From the NCBI RefSeq assembly GCF_048771995.1, contig NC_133026.1:12220001-12284000 (forward strand): a stretch of 64,000 nucleotides of DNA, given 5' to 3'. Origin of the DNA: Taeniopygia guttata (lineage: Eukaryota > Chordata > Aves > Passeriformes > Estrildidae). Shown here one piece after another: positions 12,150 to 23,010 of this stretch. The translations under genes and the position numbers were made by a program. The first letter of the stretch is position 1. Each line of letters begins with the position of its first letter. The notes beneath the pieces are model-generated. The model saw nothing but the letters and a program-made list of their open reading frames with translations. It was not told where the DNA came from and searched no databases.

Positions 12150-14225
12150 TCCCAGAATTACAGAACAACTAGGTTGGAAGAGACCTTCAAGATCACCAAA
12201 TCCAACCCATGCCCTGATACCTCAACCATGGCACCGGGTGCCACATCCAGTATTTTTTTAAACACATCCAGGGATGGTGACTCGACCACCTCCCCAGGCA
12301 GACCATTCTAGTACTTTATCATTCTTTCCATAAGAAACTTTTTCCTAATATCCAACCAATATTTCCCTTGATGCAGCTTACTACTGTGTCCTCTCATTCT
12401 GCCAGTTGCTGCCTGGAGAAAGAGACCAACCCCACCTGAGCACAGCCACCTTTCAGGGAGCTGTAGAGTGACAAGGTCACCTCTGAGTCTCCTTTTCTCC
12501 AGGCTGAGCACCCCCAGCTCCCTCAGTTGTTCCTCTCAGGGTTTGTGTTCCAAGCCCCTCTCCAGCCTCGTTGCCCCCTCTGGATGCGCTCCAGCATCTC
12601 AACGTCCTTCCCAAACTGAGGGGCCAGAACTGGACACAGCACTCGAGGTGTGGCCCCACCAGTGCCGAGTACAGGGATAAAATGACCTCCCTGCTCCATT
12701 TCTGCTCCAGGCCAGGAGCCATTGGCCTTCTTGGCCACCAGGGCACACCTGGCTCATGTTCAGTCAGCTGTTGATCAGTACCCCCAGATCCCTTCCTGCC
12801 TGGGCACCTTCCAGCCACACCGTCCCCAGCCTATAACACTGCAGGGGGTTATTGTGGCCAAAATGCAGGACCTGGCACTTGGACTTGTTAAACTTCATCT
12901 TATTGGACTCTGCCTGCCCATACAACCATTCCAGGTCTCTCTGCAGAGCCCTCCTACCTTCCAACAGATGGACACACGCTCCCAGCTTAGTGTAGTCTGC
13001 AAATTTACTGATGAAAGACTCAATCCCCTCATCCATGTCATCAATAAAGATATTGAACAGAGCTGGCCCCAGCACAGAGCCCTGAGGGACACCACTGGTG
13101 CCTGTCCCCAGCTGGATGCAGCACTGATCACCAGCACTCTCTGGGATGGCCATCCAGCCAGTTCTGAACCCAGCATAGAGCGCTCCTGGCCCAGCCATGG
13201 GGTGCAGCTTTTCCAGCAGTGTGCTGTGGGAGACAGTGCCAAAGGCATGGCTGGAGTCCAAACAGACACATCCACAGCCTTTCCTGCATCCACCAGAAGG
13301 GTCACCTGGTCGTAAAAGGAGACCAGGTTGGTCAAACACAACCTAGCCCTCTGTCCTGATTATGATGCTTGTATCCCCAATTGTCTGTTCTGTTTATGCT
13401 GGATATTAAGTTTTGCACTTTTAGGACTGGTTCTGAGAGCAAAGAGGGGGAGAGAAAAAGTGCAGAGTTTGTTATCAAAAGTTGCACTTGCTCCCCCACA
13501 TCCTGCTCCTGGACTGTGTGGTCTGTGGGTGGACAGACAGTGGGACAGACCTCTACTTTGCTTTTAGTTAGTTTTTAGCTAGCTGAGGCAGAGAAGTTCC
13601 CTGGACTGTGGTTTTTCTTTTTCTTGGAACTGTTTAAGCATGCTCTGGATCAAACACCCAGAAGAGCGCCAGCAGCTCACATCTGTGGCCCGGGCTGGGC
13701 CTGGGCTGATGCATTTCCAGCATTGGAGGGACTGAAAAGTGAGTGAGCTGGGCTGCAACCCACTAAAAGGACTTTCTGAGTTTGCCATCTCTTCAGATTG
13801 GCAAGAGGTTTTATTGTTTAGCATTGTTCATTTTTTTGTCCTGGTGAATGCTTTGCCTGTTTAAATAAACAGTTTTTGTCCACTTTTCTCCAAGGAACTC
13901 TTTTTTCCTGAACCAGCTGGGGGAGGGGCCACTTAAATCTGCTTTCTAGAGGAACCCTTTTGGAGGTTTTCTCCCAAATTTGCCCTCAACCAGGACACCC
14001 TCCTAAACCCTTGCTAGCTGGGACTGATACCCTGGCCATTATGTAGGTGCTGCATGATGACACTCAATATAAACTGCTCCATGGTCTTACCTGGTACTCA
14101 GGTCAGGCTGACTGGCCTATAATTACCAGGACCCTCCTTTCCACCCTTTTTATGAATGGGCATCACACTGGCCAGCTTCCAATCATCTGAAACCTCACCA
14201 GTGACCCAGAACTCTTTACATCAAT
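12150..14225 (-). mobile_element. CR1 LINE, 5'-truncated and broken, split by an LTR
   Basis: The 3' terminus is at about 12150 (minus-strand reading ends ...CTTCCAACCTAGTTGTTCTG, the CR1 3' UTR signature). Going up, decayed ORF2 reverse-transcriptase sequence is readable: [19 protein letters not shown] then [10 protein letters not shown] (13.0-13.1 kb), [10 protein letters not shown] and LEKRRLRGDL further on. The catalytic FADD motif reads FADY, and several frameshifts put the C-terminal half in other frames, so the copy is dead. It continues beyond the inserted LTR (13352-13997) with CR1 sequence to about 14225. Elements of this family are the main LINE of birds and other sauropsids. Confidence 0.9.
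13352..13997 (+). mobile_element. Solo LTR nested in CR1, 646 bp, perfect 5-bp target duplication
   Basis: Starts TGTCCTGATT and ends AACCAGGACA: the terminal TGTCCTG/CAGGACA form a perfect 7-bp inverted repeat with canonical TG...CA ends. The flanks are CCCTC at 13347-13351 and CCCTC at 13998-14002, a perfect 5-bp duplication. Removing the insert rejoins CR1 sequence. GTTTAAATAAACAG near 13858-13871 is a polyadenylation signal in the + orientation. No internal retroviral genes are present. The family name is not recognised; 5-bp duplications occur in several avian ERV groups. Confidence 0.9.
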
Positions 14226-17200
14226 TAGTGAAGAAATAAAGAGTATTGGACGATATTGTATGACTCCCATGTAGCAAAGAAAAATAAAAGTCCCTGGCCT
14301 GATTCAGCAAAGGAAAACCCCTGCAACTTATTCACATTTATAGATTAGCTAAAAAGTTAATTTTATATACTTGTTAAAGAACCATTTAGAGATGAGTGAT
14401 AGGAAATCTAAAAATAATCCACTCCAGTCTAATACAGATTAATCAAAAATGTTTAACTTCCTTATATTCATCACATTTATCACTTTTTGTTTTGCTGGAT
14501 TTTTTTCCCTTCACTTCACATACGAGGCCTGAAAAATCACACTCTGTGTGACCTACCCTGTGAGGTAGAACAGCATTTCCTTCCGTTTAGTCAAGGCTAG
14601 GAGGAAGCCAAGATAGTTGTGGTTACAAGGCTTCAAAGCACATGCTTCCAATCCAGTTTCTAATTTCAAACCTTTCTTAGATGTGGCCTGGGACTTTCAA
14701 CTGCTCATTTCACTCCTTGGTTTTACAGTTCAGCTTTCTGGAAGATTAGACAGCCACCTTAATTACAGTCTTCTGCTATTATGAGACAACATCAATACGT
14801 GGATGGTGAGTGTTCTGTTTGAGTATGGAGCAGGTTTATAATGGGAATGGGAGTGGGAAGGGACTGACTCCTAGTGTTGTGATTGATGGACCATTTTTAC
14901 AAAACAGGTTGGTATAAACTCCAACATGGCTAAAAGTTTCCGACAGAGAGGTGATCTCTCTTTAATCAAGTGTTCCTGCTAGGACATTCTGCTTGAAAGA
15001 AATATCTACTTCTTATTTATCAATTACACCTTTCTTTGAATCTGAATGTGGCCCTGAGGTTCAGCTCTTTCATGCAGGGTGAAAGGGATGGAATTCTGAG
15101 ATGTGCTCCAGGTTTGCTGTTGCCCTGCCAGGCACTTGTCATTGGGTTGACAAGTCACCCTCCTGGAGGAGCCCTGATGGATTCTCTGCCAGTCAGATGT
15201 ACAGGTGATTTATGTTTGGACTGTCCTAAAAAAGCCACCCTAAACAAAAAGGTGAGGAAGGTTTTCTTCTCTCAGTACTGTTGATTTTTCATATTTTCCC
15301 ACCTGCATGAATATTATAATGGTTCTGCAACGGCACTGAACACAGCAATTCAGCTGCCCTAACAGTCTCCAGTATTATTTATTCCAGGCTGTTGTAGCCA
15401 GAATTAAAGCTAGCCTGCCTTTTATTCAGCTCTAATCACTATGTTTATTCTGTAATATTTATTTATATTTGTATCATTTATACATTATTTTGCTTGTATA
15501 ACCAGCTGTTTTACAGTCAAGGACCTCATTGCAATGAGCTATAAATCCATGCTGCTGGCCCCTGGGAAAACTGGTAAATTAAACTTTGTGTGCATAGACT
15601 TCAAAATGCTGAAATCTATTATACCTTCCCTTCCCACTGATAAATGACAGTGGGTTTGCTTGCTGAGTACTTACTTATGAAAGGTTACTGTTTATTAATA
15701 CCTCCCTGTATAAATATTAACAGAGCAAACCTATAGGAAAAATATGTGAAGGGTCATCTTTAAATTGCAAAAAGTCAGGCTATTCAGCACAAATATCTGT
15801 GTCTCTTTCTATCTGGAGACTTAAACAGCCTCATCACCATAGTATCCAGAAGGTGCACACAAGTGTGACATGATTAGCATCTGTCATGTGTAGGTCTTTC
15901 TATTCCTTCTGCTCTCCCTGGGGACAACAGTCCAAGGATTTTTTCAAAATATACGGTGTGTACACTGTGCTGTGTGTTTATATTAGCAAAGTCAAGGTCA
16001 AAGATCTGTACTTCACTCCCATCTTTTGCCTCATGTTATAGATGTAACACAGAAAGCAGTGCTATTTGTGCCAATATATATGATCAGACACTTTGGCATG
16101 TTTCTTTAATTGCTCCTATTAAGAATGTGAACTGGGACTGAACAGAAAGTGGTTCAAATGCCTTTTATTTCTTAGCATGCTACATATGGCTGGTCTCTTC
16201 TCATTTCCGTTTCATGATACTTAAAAGAATAGTAAAGATTTTTGTGGAAAGAAATAAACATTTCCAGTCTGTGGGTCACTGGTATAATAATAAATGTAAA
16301 GGTTCCCACACAGCTATTATAGTCTGCTGTGTCAAAGTTATTAGGCACCTTTTGTCTGGGAGTTATTGACATGATAAATTCCAACAGCTCTTTTGAACAT
16401 TTTCTCACGTAAAGCAAAACCAGCAAAATTGCTTCAGGTGTCCTTTAGAGGAGGCACTAAACCTAGGATTCTTCTGTCCCTTTCAGCTCTGCCTGAAATT
16501 AAAGGTTTGATGACAGTTGCTAAATGTATTCGAGGATGACCCTGTCACCTCAGACAATGTTTTTTCCTTCTCAGTGTCTCTCCTTGCCCCACAGAAGGGA
16601 CCAAACCTTTGCTGCTGGAGTAGGGCTGTCCTTGGCTGTTTCCATGACTACTCCCTCAGCAGAAGGAAGGATGCAGGGACAGGTGCCAGGATTTAAGGAA
16701 ATAAATATGCTCCCACCTTCACTCACTCTCTGCTGATGTGTTTCCACCTGGCACAAAGGACACCCCCAAGCTCATAGAGCAAAAGCAGCTGTGAGGTGTG
16801 CTCCCTTCCTTGTCCCAGTTCACCAGCTACAGGCACACTGGGACCTTTACTAAGGGTTTTATCATTCTTCTCTTCATAATATAATAATAATACAGATGAC
16901 AAAAAGCTATTTCTATTCAGGAAAGGGATATTTGGTTTTGAACCCTACTATTCTTCATCAGAGAAACAATTTTGCATTAGGAAAAAATCCGCATTTTCAG
17001 AAAATCTCGGTGAGAATCCTCAGCACAGGTACTAGGACCCTGAGGACTCCTTAGTGCCAGTAATTTGTAAGAGCCTTGTGACAAAAGCAATTTAACCACC
17101 ACATACCAACATCTCAGTGCAGAGGGTACATATTTACACCCCAGCAGCTGCCACTTTTTCTGTAATCCTGCCAAGGAGAGGAGTCACAGAGAATGAATCA

Positions 17201-18985
17201 ACCTTGGGCTGTGCCATCATCTACAACTCAGCACAGGCTTCCCCAGGCTTCTGTATTCAGCTCTGTCTCTGTTCTGTTTGGTCTCATAGTGGAAATAGAC
17301 ACTAGAGGTAATGGGGAATGCTGTCAAGGTCATGGAGTCCTTTGTTCTAAAGAGCTTGGAGAGACTATGGAGATGTGTGCATGGAGAGTGTGTGAAGCAG
17401 TCACTGCATTTTCACCACCTATTTAGGGAGTGCCTGAATGGTGCTTTAGAGACCAGCTTTAATTGGTTTTTAGTCCAGCCTGAGGAATGGAGGGGAAACA
17501 CCTCCAGGAGGTAGTTTCTGTTTCTCATTTCAATTTCTTGAAGAGCTCTGCATTGGGATGTTTCTGAACACCAGATGAACATGAAGCACCAGCATTTTGG
17601 CCTATTATTGTGCATTCTCTTTGGGGCCTTTTGTTTCTGAGATAAGTAGGCCAAACTTGTATGCAATATTTAATATTATGATATCACTGATTTGTATAAG
17701 GACATCTTTATTATCCTGTGTTCTTTTTCTCAACCATTTCACTTTCTCTTTCTCAGTAGGAAGAGAACAGACATTTTCACTGACCTGTCCAGGGAAACTG
17801 AATTCTTCCTCCTGAGAGGGCATGACTAACCCTAAGACAGTCATGCTCAAGCCACTGAACACATCTCTCTCACAGTGCATTATTGTTTACCTTGCCCTAG
17901 CCTACACTTTGACTTTTCTCTAGCAGGCATGGAAAGCCAGCCTTGAGATGAGAGAAACTAGGGAGTCAATGGTCAAGAGATAAGTGCTATGTGGTTACAT
18001 TCTACTCACTGTCTACCATGAAAGTCCTGTGAGTAAAGTAAAGGAGGTGGGGAGAGGAAAGCACTGAGTATTCATAAAGTAGAGAGCAAGTTCAATGGAT
18101 CAGACACCTTCCCACTTGCCTTGTTTTATAAACTCTTTGGGTTGCTACCAGCTTTTCCCTTCCACATCAGTGGCAACTTATCCCTGACAACATTTTACAG
18201 TCTGCACTTTCACGCTCCTTTCCCCCCTTCCCTATAAAAAGCTCTCTGTAAATTTATGCAAAGACTTTATCATTCACTGAGTCTTAAAAGCAAAAAGAAT
18301 CTCCCTGTAGGTCATCAAATCCCGGCCTCTGTCAGCTTTGGCATATTAAACAGTGCCTTTAATAGGCTGCTCAATCTCCATATTGGTACTAATGGGTTCT
18401 TCTGCTTCAGTGGCTCTTATCAGGAAGCTGCTGTTGCAGATTCATACCCGTGAATAGGTGAGGAACATTCTCACTGCCTAGCCATGCTCAGTCTCAGCTG
18501 GGTGATGCCCAGATCTGCACACCCAGTTGCCATTCAGCTCCCCTGCCAACAAGACAGGAGGAAGAGGTTTGGGTTAATTCAAGGAATTCAAGTGCCCTGA
18601 GCAATGGCAGTGTTCTATGTGCTCTGCTGGTCAAACACTTCTGTGCCCATGTCTAATTCCAAGCCTTTCTAATCTGTTCGTGTAAGTAGTTTTAGGGGTT
18701 ATCACTAGAACAGCAGCAGAGCCAGGAGATTATATTTCTGAACCATGGTGCAGAGTTTGTATCTGTCCATAAAAGGATTACAAAATTTGACATAGTCCTG
18801 ACCTCTAGTTCCTAAAAAGTGTGAAATAAATAATAATTCTTTGTGCTAGATTTCAAGGAGTGCAGCACATAGGGAGTGCAAGAGCATCCAGTAGTGCATA
18901 TTTTCACTGTGCAGTGAGGGCATTGCTGAACTCTTCCAGGCTCCTTGAGCTCCCCAGGCAGCATGGCAACAAAGGGACAGAGTTT
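14226..18985. other. Intergenic, no gene recognised
   Basis: AT-rich single-copy-looking sequence. GC-richer patches at 15030-15240, 16520-16850 and 17100-17500 have short frames in several phases without family resemblance. Confidence 0.65.
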
Positions 18986-18989
18986 GTGT

Positions 18990-19053
18990 CAGGAGCTGGA
19001 CTTCAGTGATATTTGTGGTTCCCTTCCAAGTCTGGACATTCCATGATTCTGTC
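18990..19053 (+). mobile_element. CR1 LINE 3' end fragment
   Basis: AGCTGGACTTCAGTGATATT, GGTTCCCTTCCAAG and ATTCCATGATTCTGT follow the CR1 tail pattern on the + strand, with several substitutions. Confidence 0.7.
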
Positions 19054-19989
19054 ATATAATCTTTGGTCTCCTGCTACACAAAACATCTGTGATTTTTCTT
19101 TGTCTTTTTCTAGCCAGGGACAGGTGGAGGTGAGGGACAGACTGAAATCAGGGTTCCCTAACATTTAGAAAGGTCAGCAGGAGAGAGAAGGAAGGATAGA
19201 ATAAGGAGAGGAAATAAGAATAATTAATGCCTAATGCAGCTCCCTTTCCAAAGACCAGGCAGCAAGGGCAGCTATGACAGCTGTAACATTTCCATTTCCT
19301 CCTGCTCTAAGTAGTGCCACTGGGGTAGGTGAAGGACAGCAGTGGTCTTGGAAACACTGCAGCATGTAAATTCACTTAGCATGACTCCAAAAAAAACCAG
19401 CAGTGAGCTACAAGGGCAACGAGTGAGATGTCACAGGCAGCCAGCACAGACACAAAGAGGCAGCAGATTTTAGTGCATGATATTTTTGAGCTGGCATTTT
19501 CAGTCATATTTCCTTTATGAATAAAATGGTAGGATGTGCTGAGAAGCAAAAGACTGCAACGAGGAAGCAGAAAGCAACCTGTCGACTGTGAAAGGGCAGA
19601 AAAGCAAAACTGCAGGCTGCTGCCATCACCTTTAACACACACAAACCCTGTTGTAGGTCTGACATTGAAGTGAGCCTCTCCCTCATCCCCACTCCCTCAA
19701 TTTCCAGCTCAAGAGAAACAAAATTATGCTTCGGGCAAGGGTGGGATATTAGTGGGAGGAATGAAAAAATGCAGAAGTGGATTGACCTATTGTGAATTTG
19801 CAAACTTTCTCACATACTTGTGTCCAGCCCAGCTCTCAGTTCCCCTCCACACAGAGGATAAAAATAGGCCCCCAAGACAGGGCAAGTTAATACCCCTACT
19901 GAAACTTATTTTTCTCTAATAACTATGAAAAATGTTTGTAATTAACATCTCAGACTTTCATATTCAAATTTTAAATATTTGGTACTCAA

Positions 19990-20070
19990 GAGAGAAAAAC
20001 CTGAACCCGGAAAAGAAAACCAAACAAACAAACAAAAAACCCAACCCAACAAAACAAAACAAAACAAAAA
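19990..20070. repeat. CAAA/CAAAA-rich low-complexity tract
   Basis: Runs of CAAA and CAAAA between 20020 and 20070, imperfect. No flanking element recognised. Confidence 0.7.
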
Positions 20071-20310
20071 AGTAGAAGCCATCCACTCCTTGCATTGTCA
20101 CAGTTGAAACACAGTTCCTTTGCCTCATTCCCAATCTCATGTCTAATGAATAGTAACTTATGAGAGGAATATGATAGCAAAGAAAGGAAGCAGAAAAGTC
20201 ATGTGTCAGACCAGCTGAACCTTATCACTGAAGTAACCACAGGGTATAAGCAGTCCTACAGGAAAAAAAATAAAACTAAGACAGAATTCATATGTGCACC
20301 ATGTGCACAG

Positions 20311-20427
20311 CAGAAAGAAAAGGAAAGAGAAGAGAAAAAAAAAAGAAAAAAGAAAAAAAGAAAATAGAAAAAAAGAAAAAGGAAAATAAGGAGGAAAGAA
20401 GGAGAGGAAGGAAAAAAGGAAGAAACA
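20311..20427 (+). repeat. Polypurine (GA/A-rich) tract
   Basis: About 115 bp almost wholly of A and G on the + strand (GAAAAA, AGAAAA, GGAAGG words). The mirror-like polypurine composition is compatible with triplex formation, which is inference. No coding meaning is given to the Lys/Glu-rich frame across it. Confidence 0.8.
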
Positions 20428-21769
20428 AACATAAAATATTATGTGTTTTAATATATGCATCCAGTTCTGTCTACACTGGGGATCTTATTCTCCACAGCAT
20501 AGATTCATGTGTATTCATTTACACTTGAGCTAAGGGAAATCCTGAATAAGGATTAGAGAAAACTGGGTTCACTCACTATATCAAAGGGACATTTGCTGGG
20601 TGTCTATGAACAAGCTGTGTGATCTTCTCTCTGTGACTTATCTTCTCTCCTAGAAATAAATAGTGATGTGGATTCTGATACAAACACTACAAAAATTTTG
20701 AATAATGCTTACTTATTTCTGTAGTGATAGCATTCTGCACCCTGTATCTACTGTTTCTGCATAAGAATAAATAAATAACCAGTTATATGGCTCTAAAACT
20801 TGTACCACACACAACTCATTGTGAAATAATTTAATGGCCTTTGATAGCACAAAGGATAAAGGGTTCCAGTCTGCGGCAAGTGTAGTCACAAACCAGGTCT
20901 TCTCCTTGGAGCTCTTTTACCAAGAGTATAATCAGATTCTTACATAAACATTTTGAGGAGTTCCTTGTAGAAACTTGAGAACAGGAAGATAAATATGTGG
21001 TTGATATGCTCTTAATCTCAAGAGAATGGTAGAAACACCTCAAACAAAAGTGTATCTGCTTTCTTTCCTTAAAGCAAAACACTCAGGGAGGGGAACAAAG
21101 GCAAAGAAGGGCAATGACACCCTAACTCTCAAGGGTGTCTCTAGAACAGCCTAAATTCCATAAATCATCCTATCAGGCACCGTAGAGCAGACAATGCAGT
21201 TCCTTTCAATGCAAAAATCCAGTGTCCACACAAATCAAGCAAAGGGCAAACCCCAAATCAAGCACAGAGTCAGATCAAAAGTGAAACAGAATATGGCTTT
21301 GTGATTGCATATCAACCTTCTAAAGCTTCAAGTTTAGGAGAAAACAACAATTAATATAAACAATAAATAATATTTCATTAAAAAAAAAATCAGGAAACAG
21401 CCAGCAGAAGTCAAGCCAAGCTGAAAATTCCACATCTGATGCAACATCCTTCAGTGTTACAATGCTGCTCAAGACCCTTATGTGCAGATACTCACTAATG
21501 GAAAAACTTCTGGATTGCTTAGATCCAAATAGGGGAAATGACTGATTTCCTCTCCCCTTCCTCCAAACTATGCAGTGCATAGGAATGAGGCATCCTGCCT
21601 CTTGACTGAAATTCCCAGAAACTGTGCTGTCTATAAATAAAAAGCCTGGTCATTTTCTCAAGAGGGCAAGGCATGCAGATGTTCCCTGTGTCACAGCATC
21701 ACATCATATGAGGGTTAGGCTTGATTCCTTTTTTTTTAGCTTTAGAACCCAGGAAGGGAAAACACAGAA

Positions 21770-21914
21770 ACTTAAGAAAAAAAGCAAAAGCAAAGCAAAC
21801 CAACCAACCAACAAAAAATCCTCTGCAAAACCACCCAAAGAAACTGAAACATGAAAAGAAAAAAAATATATATTAAAAAAAAAAAAAGAAAAAAGAAAAA
21901 TGGAAAATAAAAAA
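21770..21914. repeat. A-rich low-complexity tract
   Basis: A-rich sequence with CAAA/CCAA runs and poly-A stretches leads directly into the GGGAA array. It may be the degenerate seed from which the microsatellite grew; no element body was recognised. Confidence 0.7.
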
Positions 21915-22254
21915 GGGAAGGGAAGGGAAGGGAAGGGAAGGGAAGGGAAGGGAAGGGAAGGGAAGGGAAGGGAAGGGAAGGGAAGGGAAGGGAAGGGAAG
22001 GGAAGGGAAGGGAAGGGAAGGGAAGGGAAGGGAAGGGAAGGGAAGGGAAGGGAAGGGAAGGGAAGGGAAGGGAAGGGAAGGGAAGGGAAGGGAAGGGAAG
22101 GGAAGGGAAGGGAAGGGAAGGGAAGGGAAGGGAAGGGAAGGGAAGGGAAGGGAAGGGAAGGGAAGGGAAGGGAAGGGAAGGGAAGGGAAGGGAAGGGAAG
22201 GGAAGGGAAGGGAAGGGAAGGGAAGGGAAGGGAAGGGAAGGGAAGGGAAGGGAA
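21915..22254 (+). repeat. (GGGAA)68 perfect pentanucleotide microsatellite
   Basis: 340 bp of uninterrupted GGGAA units, 68 copies with no substitution that I can see, preceded by an A-rich tract (21770-21914). The same repeat written in another phase is AAGGG. Both strands read open in the repeat frames, which is a trivial consequence of the unit. Assembled length may be shorter or longer than the real allele. Confidence 0.98.
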
Positions 22255-22946
22255 ATAAAGCATCATTCCCATTACATTTGATCTCTCCTGAGTTTGAATA
22301 TCATTCCTCTGGGGAGCCATGTCTAGGACCAAGGTTCCACTAGACACACCTGAAAGGGAAAAAGCATCTCTTGAGCAGTTCTTAATAGTTCCTTTCTACT
22401 GCTAACAAAGATGTTCAAAAAGGGAGAACAAAGAATTGTGATCTCTTTAAAGGCTGCCAAGGAAGATGCAGGAGGTGTGGGGGTTTTCAGGTGTCTGATG
22501 TGTACTGGGAGAAAACCTTAATTATGGATTTTCTTACATTGTAGGGATAGCAAGATGGGCTTTCTATTGAAGGTTTTCTGCTACCCAAGCTGAGCTTAGA
22601 CTGCTATTAGTCAAAGAATTAGTGTAAGCTTACTCAAAAGGAAAGGATAACAGTGCTGAGGACTCTTCTCCATGTGCAGGGTCCACTGAGAGGATATATC
22701 AAATGGGTGGGACAGCAAATTAAAAAGCAGATTATCCTCCTTGTGAGACAGGACAATCATAACTCCTTGGAACTGGGATATGTGTGATGCAGTAAAGGAT
22801 TTAGGGATTTTAATGACAAGTGTCTTTGGTGTGATATAAACTTAGGTCAAATGAGATAATGACTGCTTACCTTAGCACAGATTAGCTTGGTTGGAGCATG
22901 GTGATAATAATGCCAAGGTTGGGGATTCAGTCTCTCATTTACTTAA

Positions 22947-23010
22947 GAGTTGCACTTGATGATCCATCTGGGACCTTTCCAACTCAGAATATCCTGTGAT
23001 TCTGTGATCT
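22947..23010 (+). mobile_element. CR1 LINE 3' end fragment
   Basis: GCACTTGATGATCCATCTGG, CCTTTCCAACTCAGAATATC and GTGATTCTGTGAT give the CR1 3' tail including the terminal 8-bp-type repeat. Very short 5'-truncated copy. Confidence 0.75.

Noticed and set aside
12722..13315. 197-codon + strand frame
   Set aside because: It is antisense to the CR1 reverse-transcriptase remnant, which explains its length.
12764..13339. Treating the CR1 reverse-transcriptase frame as an active gene
   Set aside because: Catalytic FADD reads FADY, frameshifts follow downstream and the 5' part is missing or interrupted, so it is annotated as a dead element.
20206..20528. Lys-rich and Phe-rich frames on opposite strands
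   Set aside because: Products of the polypurine tract.
21772..22347. Open frames of 191 (-) and 147 (+) codons
   Set aside because: They simply translate the GGGAA repeat (repeating FPSLP and GKGRE).
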